This document shows positions 15,964 to 20,575 of a stretch of 20,575 nucleotides of DNA, in pieces. The notes under the pieces were generated by a model, which ran no database searches, was not told the origin of the DNA, and saw nothing but the letters and a program-made list of their open reading frames with translations. Each line of letters starts with the position of its first letter. Within the stretch, counting starts at the first letter, position 1. The DNA is taken from NCBI GenBank assembly GCA_035532755.1, contig DATKQI010000282.1:1-20575 (forward strand). Reading direction: 5' to 3'. The translations under genes and the position numbers were made by a program. Origin of the DNA: DATKQI01 sp035532755 (GTDB lineage: Bacteria > Pseudomonadota > Alphaproteobacteria > Acetobacterales > Acetobacteraceae).

Positions 15964-16734
15964 ATGAAAGCGGCGATCACCGGCACGGTGATGCCGGTTC
16001 TGCAAATCGGCCTTGAACCGGGCGACCGGATCGTGGCGGAACCGGGCGAGTTCTCCTGGATGACCGGAAACGTGCAGTTGCGCACCACCACGGCCACGGC
16101 CGGCGCGCGCAGCCTGTTCGGCGCCATCGGCCGCGCCATGTCCGGCGGCGGGCTGTTCATGACCGAATACACCACGGCCGGCGGCAATGGCGTCATCGCC
16201 TTCGCCGCGAAGGTTCCGGGCAGCATCCTTTCCCTCGAGATCGCGCCCGGGCGCGGGTACATGGTGCACAAGCACGGCTTCCTGTGCGCGACGGAAGGCG
16301 TGGCCCTCACCACCGGATTCCAGCGTTCCCTGGGTGCCGGCATCTTCGGCGGAGACGGATTCCTGCTGCAGCGCCTGTCCGGCACCTGCACCGCCTGGGT
16401 GGAACTGGGTGGGGAGATCGTCAGCTACGACCTCGCACCCGGAGAGGTGCTGCAGGTGCATCCAGGCCATGTGGGCATGTTCGAGGAGAGCGTGAATTTC
16501 GACGTGACGATGATGCGCGGGTTCCGCAACGCGATCTTCGGCGGTGATGGGCTGTTCATCGCGCGGCTGACCGGCCCGGGCAAGGTGTGGCTGCAAAGCC
16601 TCACCATGCCGAACCTCGCTCATGCGCTCGCACCCTATCTATCGGGCACGGCTACCAACCAGGCTGTGGATGCCGGCATCGCCGGCGGCGTGGCGGGCGG
16701 GGTCTTCCGCGGGATTTTCGGCAACAACGGATAG
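15964..16734 (+). CDS. AIM24/TIGR00266 family protein, function unknown
   Basis: 256 residues, beta-rich, with the repeated-strand pattern of the AIM24 family. Examples are LEPGDRIVAEPGEFSWMTGNV near the start, IFGGDGFLLQRLSGTCTAWV in the middle and IFGGDGLFIARLTGPGKVWL near the end. The last two are internal repeats of the same structural unit. The C-terminus is Gly-rich (GIAGGVAGGVFRGIFG), a membrane-like tail that is common in the family. The yeast namesake is a mitochondrial inner-membrane protein; the bacterial role is not established. A strong GGAGG lies five bases before the ATG. It is 65 bases after the phosphatase and may be the last gene of this transcript. Confidence 0.85.
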   Translation: MKAAITGTVMPVLQIGLEPGDRIVAEPGEFSWMTGNVQLRTTTATAGARSLFGAIGRAMSGGGLFMTEYTTAGGNGVIAFAAKVPGSILSLEIAPGRGYMVHKHGFLCATEGVALTTGFQRSLGAGIFGGDGFLLQRLSGTCTAWVELGGEIVSYDLAPGEVLQVHPGHVGMFEESVNFDVTMMRGFRNAIFGGDGLFIARLTGPGKVWLQSLTMPNLAHALAPYLSGTATNQAVDAGIAGGVAGGVFRGIFGNNG

Positions 16735-16880
16735 AACAGCAAGGAAGCAGCACGGCGGGGCGCGGGTCCGCTAGCCTGGCGCTGTCCTGCTTCGGCTCAC
16801 GGCAAGGCGACGGAGACAGCAAAAACGCCACCGCCCCGCGCAGGATGCCAATGCAGCCTGCCGCATGGAGTTCCCGCAGG

Positions 16881-16986
16881 CTGGAGCATGTTCGCTTGAA
16901 GAGAACATGCTCCAGCTCATATTTCACGAGCATTTTCATCGGCTTGGAATCGCTGCGCGATTCCATTTGAGCCGATGATGCTCCAG
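16881..16986. repeat. 106-base composite palindromic element (REP/MITE-like)
   Basis: The element begins CTGGAGCAT (16881-16889) and ends with its exact complement ATGCTCCAG (16978-16986). Inside are two hairpins. The first pairs 16881-16893 with 16903-16915 perfectly (13 bases; one further pair outside). The second pairs TCATCGGCT (16936-16944) with AGCCGATGA (16970-16978), continued by TGGAATCGC (16945-16953) with GCGATTCCA (16957-16965) around three bases. It lies between convergent AIM24 and oxygenase genes. This is typical of intergenic palindromic repeats, and it may act as a two-way terminator. Copy number cannot be judged here. Confidence 0.7.
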
Positions 16987-17013
16987 GCCGCCGAGGATTG
17001 GCGGTATGGCGGA

Positions 17014-17646
17014 TCAGGCGGCGCGCGTCAGCTTCTTGACGAATGCCGACAGCCGGTGACGCCGCATCTCCGATCGCGCCGCGTCATCGGTGGTCATGTA
17101 ATTGAGCTGCACCACGAATCGCGGCCCGACGAACTGCTTGTGGCCGTGCCAGGTGGTCGGCCCGTTCGGGAAGACCAGCAGCGTGCCGTTCACCGGCGGC
17201 ACCTCCACCGCGTAATCCTCGATATCCTTCGGCCCGCGCAGCAGCCGCAGGCAGCCTTCCTGCTTCGCCCAGGCTTCCGTCTCCGGGTTCAGGTACAGCA
17301 GCACCGTCACCCGTTTGGCGGTGGAATCGCAATGGATGCGTCCGTCCTTCTCGCGGGAACGGCCGCGCAGCGTGACCATCGTGGGCGCACCGGCCAGGTG
17401 GAGATCGAACTTGTCCGCCACAGCGGCGCGGAACCGCTCACCTTCCAGCTCGTGCATCATGTTGCGGGCGGCAGCACCCAGGCGCAGCGAGCCGATGGGG
17501 AACGAACCCCCGCGCTCCAGCTTCGGCAGCCCGGCCACCACCTGCTCAAGGGCCGCGCGCGGCACGAAATCCGGCACCACGACGTGGCGAAACGGCTCCT
17601 CCGAGACCGGCGTGGCCCGCAATGCGTCATAAGCAAGATCCATCAT
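17014..17646 (-). CDS. 2-oxoglutarate/Fe(II)-dependent oxygenase-like protein
   Basis: 210 residues, double-stranded beta-helix fold predicted. The iron ligands are seen as His105 and Asp107 in RIHCDS and His167 in TTWHGH. Arg176 in GPRFVVQLNYM is the likely 2-oxoglutarate salt bridge. The spacing agrees with the 2OG-FeII_Oxy_3 prolyl-hydroxylase-like group. The substrate is unknown: protein side chain, small molecule or lipid are possible. The start at 17646 has GAGGTG a few bases upstream; Met2 is equally possible. It is transcribed alone, convergent with AIM24 and divergent from the DoxX gene. Confidence 0.8.
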   Translation of the reverse strand: MMDLAYDALRATPVSEEPFRHVVVPDFVPRAALEQVVAGLPKLERGGSFPIGSLRLGAAARNMMHELEGERFRAAVADKFDLHLAGAPTMVTLRGRSREKDGRIHCDSTAKRVTVLLYLNPETEAWAKQEGCLRLLRGPKDIEDYAVEVPPVNGTLLVFPNGPTTWHGHKQFVGPRFVVQLNYMTTDDAARSEMRRHRLSAFVKKLTRAA

Positions 17647-17736
17647 CGGCGCACCTCGATCCGCAGTTGCGATGAAACCGGCGGCAGTCTAGCACACACT
17701 GCGGGTGCTGGGGCGAACCGGCGAAGGGGGGTGCCT

Positions 17737-18138
17737 ATGGACAACGGACAGAACGGGCTGCTGCTGGTGGGGCGGATCATGCTGGTGGTGGTGTTCCTGA
17801 AGGCAGGCCTGGCCAAGATCACCGGATGGCCCGGCGTCGTGCATTATCTCACGACGATCCATGCGCCATACCCGCTGCTCGGCGGCATCGTGGCCATCGT
17901 CTGCGAGGTGGTGGTGGCGGCGCTGATCGTGCTGGGCGTGCGGACGCGGCTTTGCGCTTTCATCATGGCATTGTACACCGCTGGCACCATGGTGCTGGTG
18001 CATCACTTCTGGACGATGAGCGGCCCGGCGCAAGGCCTCAACGAGCTGAATTTCTTTAAGAATCTTGGCCTGATGGGCGGGTTCGTGCTGCTGATGGGGG
18101 CAGGCCCGGGCCGGTTCGCGCTGCAGCGGCGGGGCTGA
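17737..18138 (+). CDS. DoxX family membrane protein
   Basis: 133 residues with four hydrophobic helices at about 7-25, 46-68, 71-91 and 107-123. The N-terminal LLLVGRIMLVVVFLKAGLAKITGWPGVVHYL is the DoxX signature, split here over two helix turns. A later helix has LCAFIMALYTAGTMVLVHHFW. Members of the family are linked to thiosulfate:quinone oxidation or to membrane oxidative-stress complexes, but most, like this one, have no known function. The frame extends upstream to 16975, but the ATG at 17737 has a strong AAGGGGGG site and marks the family start. It is 43 bases before zapE. Confidence 0.82.
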   Translation: MDNGQNGLLLVGRIMLVVVFLKAGLAKITGWPGVVHYLTTIHAPYPLLGGIVAIVCEVVVAALIVLGVRTRLCAFIMALYTAGTMVLVHHFWTMSGPAQGLNELNFFKNLGLMGGFVLLMGAGPGRFALQRRG

Positions 18139-18181
18139 CCGGACCCGTTGATCGGCGGCCGTCGGGCACACGCCCCACGCC

Positions 18182-19336
18182 ATGAATGATGTGGTCGCAA
18201 CCGCCGCACCCGGCCCGCTGCACGCCTATCGCGCGCGGCTCGAATCCGGCGCGCTGCAAACCGACCCGGCCCAGGCCATGGCGGCGGAGCGGCTGCAGGG
18301 GCTGTGGGTGAGGTTGCGCGGCTACGACCCGTCACCGCAGAGCGAGCCGGCGGGCTGGCTTGCACGCTTCCGCCACCGCAGACCCATCGACGAAACGGCG
18401 GACGCCCGGCCGAACGGGCTGTACCTCGTCGGCGACGTCGGGCGCGGCAAATCCATGTTGATGGATCTGTTCTTCGATACCGCCCAGGTACTCCGCAAGA
18501 AGCGCATCCACTTCCACCAGTTCATGCAGGATGTGCATGCGCGCCTTCACGCCTGGAAGCGCGGCAACCCCGATGGCGACGACCCGATTCCGCCGCTGGC
18601 CGACGCCATCGCCGCGGAGGCGGCGCTGCTGTGCTTCGACGAGTTCCAGGTGAACGATATCGCCGATGCGCTGATCCTGGGCCGGCTGTTCCAGGGTTTG
18701 TTCAGCCGTGCGGTGGTGGTGGTCGCCACCTCCAACACCCCCCCGGATGCGCTGTTCGCGGGCCAGCCTGGCCGCGATGCGTTCCTGCCGTTCATCGAAA
18801 TCCTGAAGGCACATCTGGACGTGCTGGTGCTGGAAGGCTCGGTGGACTGGCGGCGGGTCCGGCTGCGCCAGGGATATGTCTGGCATGTGCCGGCTGATGC
18901 CCGCGCCGACGCCGCGCTTGACGCCGCGTTCGCCGAATTGTCCGGCCACGCGCTGCCGCACCCGGCAACGCTCATGGTCAGCGGCCGCCAGTTCGCCGTT
19001 CCGCTGGCCGCCGAAGGGGTGGCGCGCTTCGATTTCACGACCTTGTGCGACACGGCTCTCGGCCCCGGCGACTACCTGGCCCTGGCCACGCATTTCCACG
19101 CCCTTGTCCTCGATGGCATTCCTCGCCTCTCGCCGGACAATTTCGATGCGGCGCGGCGCTTCGTCACGCTGATCGACGCGCTGTATGAACATCGGGTGAA
19201 ACTGGTCGCCTCCGCCGCGGCCTCGCCCGATCTTCTCTACCCGGAAGGCGAGGGGGCGAAGGCGTTCAGGCGCACGGCGTCGCGATTGGCCGAAATGCAG
19301 ACCGAAGCCTACCTGAAACAGCCGCATCTCACCTGA
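18182..19336 (+). CDS. zapE: Cell division ATPase ZapE (AFG1-like)
   Basis: AAA+-type ATPase, 384 residues, cytoplasmic. In E. coli ZapE associates with the Z-ring; eukaryotic AFG1 relatives are mitochondrial. Walker A is GDVGRGKSM at 84-92, Walker B LLCFDEFQV at 149-157, and the sensor VVVVATSNTPPD at 178-189. IHFHQFMQDVHARLH at 109-123 is family-typical. DFTTLCDTALGPGDYLALA near residue 280-300 belongs to the C-terminal domain. The ribosome binding site is weak. zapE directly upstream of mdh-sucC is a common alphaproteobacterial order. Confidence 0.92.
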   Translation: MNDVVATAAPGPLHAYRARLESGALQTDPAQAMAAERLQGLWVRLRGYDPSPQSEPAGWLARFRHRRPIDETADARPNGLYLVGDVGRGKSMLMDLFFDTAQVLRKKRIHFHQFMQDVHARLHAWKRGNPDGDDPIPPLADAIAAEAALLCFDEFQVNDIADALILGRLFQGLFSRAVVVVATSNTPPDALFAGQPGRDAFLPFIEILKAHLDVLVLEGSVDWRRVRLRQGYVWHVPADARADAALDAAFAELSGHALPHPATLMVSGRQFAVPLAAEGVARFDFTTLCDTALGPGDYLALATHFHALVLDGIPRLSPDNFDAARRFVTLIDALYEHRVKLVASAAASPDLLYPEGEGAKAFRRTASRLAEMQTEAYLKQPHLT

Positions 19337-19341
19337 TGGCG

Positions 19342-19383
19342 GGCCCCGCCACCGGGCGCTCCCCGGCTTGCCCGGCCGGGGCC
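19342..19383 (+). other. Long GC hairpin just after zapE
   Basis: GGCCCCG (19342-19348) pairs with CGGGGCC (19377-19383), and inside it CCGGGC (19352-19357) pairs with GCCCGG (19370-19375). It begins five bases after the zapE stop and has no T-run. It may protect the mRNA 3' end or assist Rho-independent termination together with the next hairpin. Confidence 0.4.
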
Positions 19384-19411
19384 GATGGGCTAGCAACAGG
19401 GGCCTTCCGGG

Positions 19412-19437
19412 CGCCGGGTGCCCGGCGGGCATTTTTC
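19412..19437 (+). terminator. Candidate Rho-independent terminator after zapE
   Basis: CGCCGG (19412-19417) pairs with CCGGCG (19422-19427) around GTGC. An A and a run of five T follow at 19431-19436, after three bases. It lies 37 bases before the mdh ATG, so mdh would then need its own promoter downstream; none is obvious. An alternative pairing GCCC/GGGC lies immediately before the T-run. Confidence 0.45.
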
Positions 19438-19473
19438 ATTGAAGTGGTTTCACCCGCTCGCGGAAGGATCGTC

Positions 19474-20427
19474 ATGGCCCGCAACAAGATCGCCCTCATC
19501 GGCGCCGGCAATATCGGCGGCACCCTCGCCCATCTGATCGGGCTGAAGGAACTGGGGGATGTCGTGCTGTTCGATGTTTTCGGCGGCGTGGCGGCCGGCA
19601 AGGCGCTCGATATCATGCAGTCCGGCCCGGTGGACGGGTTCGATGCGGCAATGACCGGCGGGTCCGACTACGCGGCGATCAAGGGCGCGGATGTGGTGAT
19701 CGTCACCGCCGGCTTCGCCCGGCAGCCCGGCATGTCGCGCGACGATCTGGTGGCGAAGAACGCCGGCGTGATCGCCCAGGTGGCCGAAGGCATCAAGACC
19801 CATTGCCCCGATGCGTTCGTGATCGTCATCACCAATCCGCTCGATGCGATGGTATGGGTGATGCAGCAGAAATCCGGCCTGCCGCCGCACAAGGTGGTGG
19901 GCATGGCCGGCGTGCTGGACAGCTCCCGTTTCCGCCTGTTCCTGGCGCACGAGTTCAACGTCTCGGTCGAGGATGTCACCGCCTTCGTCCTCGGCGGTCA
20001 TGGCGATGCGATGGTGCCGCTCACGCGCTATTCCACCGTCGCCGGCATCCCGGTGCCCGATCTGGTGAAGATGGGCTGGACCACGCAGGCCAAGATCGAC
20101 GCGATCGTGGCGCGTACCGCCAACGGCGGCGGAGAGATCGTGAAGCTGCTGGAAAAGGGCAGCGCCTTCTATGCCCCGGCCGCCTCGGCAGTGGCGATGG
20201 CCGAGAGCTACCTGCGCGACAAGAAGCGCGTGCTGCCGGCCGCGGCGCATCTGAACGGCGAATACGGCATCAAGGATCTGTACGTGGGCGTGCCGGTGGT
20301 GATCGGCGCCGGCGGCGTGGAACGGGTGGTGGAGATCGCGCTCGATCCGGCGGAGAAGGCTGCCTTCGACAAATCCTGCGATGGCGTCCGCAGCCTGATC
20401 GAGGCCTCCAAGAAGCTGCTCGGCTGA
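19474..20427 (+). CDS. mdh: Malate dehydrogenase (NAD, LDH-like type)
   Basis: Oxidises malate to oxaloacetate in the TCA cycle, 317 residues, cytoplasmic. The NAD-binding GAGNIGG is at 10-16. The substrate arginines Arg83 and Arg89 are in ARQPGMSRDDL; Arg at this site gives malate rather than lactate specificity. NPLD is at 121-124, and the catalytic pair is Asp149 with His176 (GGHGD). The longer frame from 19336 is discarded; the ATG at 19474 has GGAAGGA upstream at 19462-19468 and gives the family start MARNKIALIG. sucC starts seven bases after its stop, so the two are probably co-transcribed. Confidence 0.96.
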   Translation: MARNKIALIGAGNIGGTLAHLIGLKELGDVVLFDVFGGVAAGKALDIMQSGPVDGFDAAMTGGSDYAAIKGADVVIVTAGFARQPGMSRDDLVAKNAGVIAQVAEGIKTHCPDAFVIVITNPLDAMVWVMQQKSGLPPHKVVGMAGVLDSSRFRLFLAHEFNVSVEDVTAFVLGGHGDAMVPLTRYSTVAGIPVPDLVKMGWTTQAKIDAIVARTANGGGEIVKLLEKGSAFYAPAASAVAMAESYLRDKKRVLPAAAHLNGEYGIKDLYVGVPVVIGAGGVERVVEIALDPAEKAAFDKSCDGVRSLIEASKKLLG

Positions 20428-20434
20428 CCGCCCG

Positions 20435-20575
20435 ATGAACATTCACGAGTATCAGGCGAAGGAGTTGCTTCGCGGGTATGGGGTGTCGGTGCTGGCTGGT
20501 TTTGTGGCGTGGACGGTTGAGGAGGCGGTTGCGGCGGCGGGTCGGCTGGATGGTCCTGTGGTTGTGGTGAAGTCG
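20435..20575 (+). CDS. sucC: Succinyl-CoA synthetase beta subunit, 5' part (cut by window end)
   Basis: The first 47 codons are present. The protein begins MNIHEYQAKELLRGYGVSV, the canonical SucC N-terminus and start of its ATP-grasp domain. The enzyme interconverts succinyl-CoA and succinate with ATP or GTP. The ATG at 20435 lies seven bases after the mdh stop with little ribosome binding site, implying coupling to mdh. Codon choice differs sharply from mdh: only three of 47 codons end in C, 14 end in T. The rest, and presumably sucD, lie beyond the window. Confidence 0.93.
   Translation, partial: MNIHEYQAKELLRGYGVSVLAGFVAWTVEEAVAAAGRLDGPVVVVKS

Noticed and set aside
16735..17013. Small open frames in the AIM24-oxygenase gap
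   Set aside because: They only continue shadow frames from AIM24 or span the palindromic element; none has a ribosome binding site or recognisable protein.
16975..17736. Upstream extension of the DoxX frame
   Set aside because: It is antisense to the 2OG/Fe(II) oxygenase gene, and the family N-terminus begins at 17737 with a good ribosome binding site.

Overview
The window is 20.6 kb of GC-rich DNA, densely packed with long chromosomal genes and short intergenic gaps. Protein families and gene order suggest an alphaproteobacterium, most likely Rhodospirillales/Acetobacteraceae. The supporting evidence is an sdhC-sdhD-sdhA-sdhB operon, a zapE-mdh-sucC order, a membrane-anchored c-type cytochrome divergent from kdsB-pheA, and yejABE transporter genes. 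KdsB implies a Gram-negative envelope with Kdo-containing LPS. The family-level placement is inference. I see no mobile element, phage gene, CRISPR array, tRNA or rRNA.

Left part, minus strand (36-6019): a single-direction run of an anchored diheme cytochrome c, a HisN-type histidinol-phosphatase (4-base overlap), and the peptide importer genes yejA, yejB and yejE. A ribosome binding site for the next gene, presumably yejF, sits at the left edge. Middle, plus strand (6174-9251): kdsB and pheA overlap by one base. After a gap with nested inverted repeats come asd and an overlapping small multidrug resistance (SMR) exporter with the residue pattern of guanidinium exporters. An ATP-grasp protein gene (9235-10467, minus) converges on this group and overlaps its end by 17 bases.

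Right part: a CitE/malyl-CoA-lyase-like gene (10634-11512) is followed, after a strong hairpin, by sdhCDAB. Directly downstream lie a Cys-X5-Arg phosphatase and an AIM24-family protein. A 106-base palindromic repeat lies between AIM24 and a convergent 2-oxoglutarate/Fe(II) oxygenase gene. Then come a DoxX-type membrane protein, zapE, mdh and the first 47 codons of sucC, which runs off the right edge.

The biology is mainly central metabolism. SdhCDAB, Mdh and SucC are TCA-cycle enzymes. HisN, PheA and Asd serve amino-acid synthesis, KdsB serves LPS, and cytochrome c serves respiration. I did not find a convincing new multi-gene system. The items most worth a second look are the duplicated cytochrome c domain, the structured DNA before asd and before sdhC, the matching TTGAC direct repeats on both sides of the lyase gene, the 16-base tandem repeat between sdhA and sdhB, the palindromic repeat near 16.9 kb, and the abrupt change in codon and strand composition at sucC.
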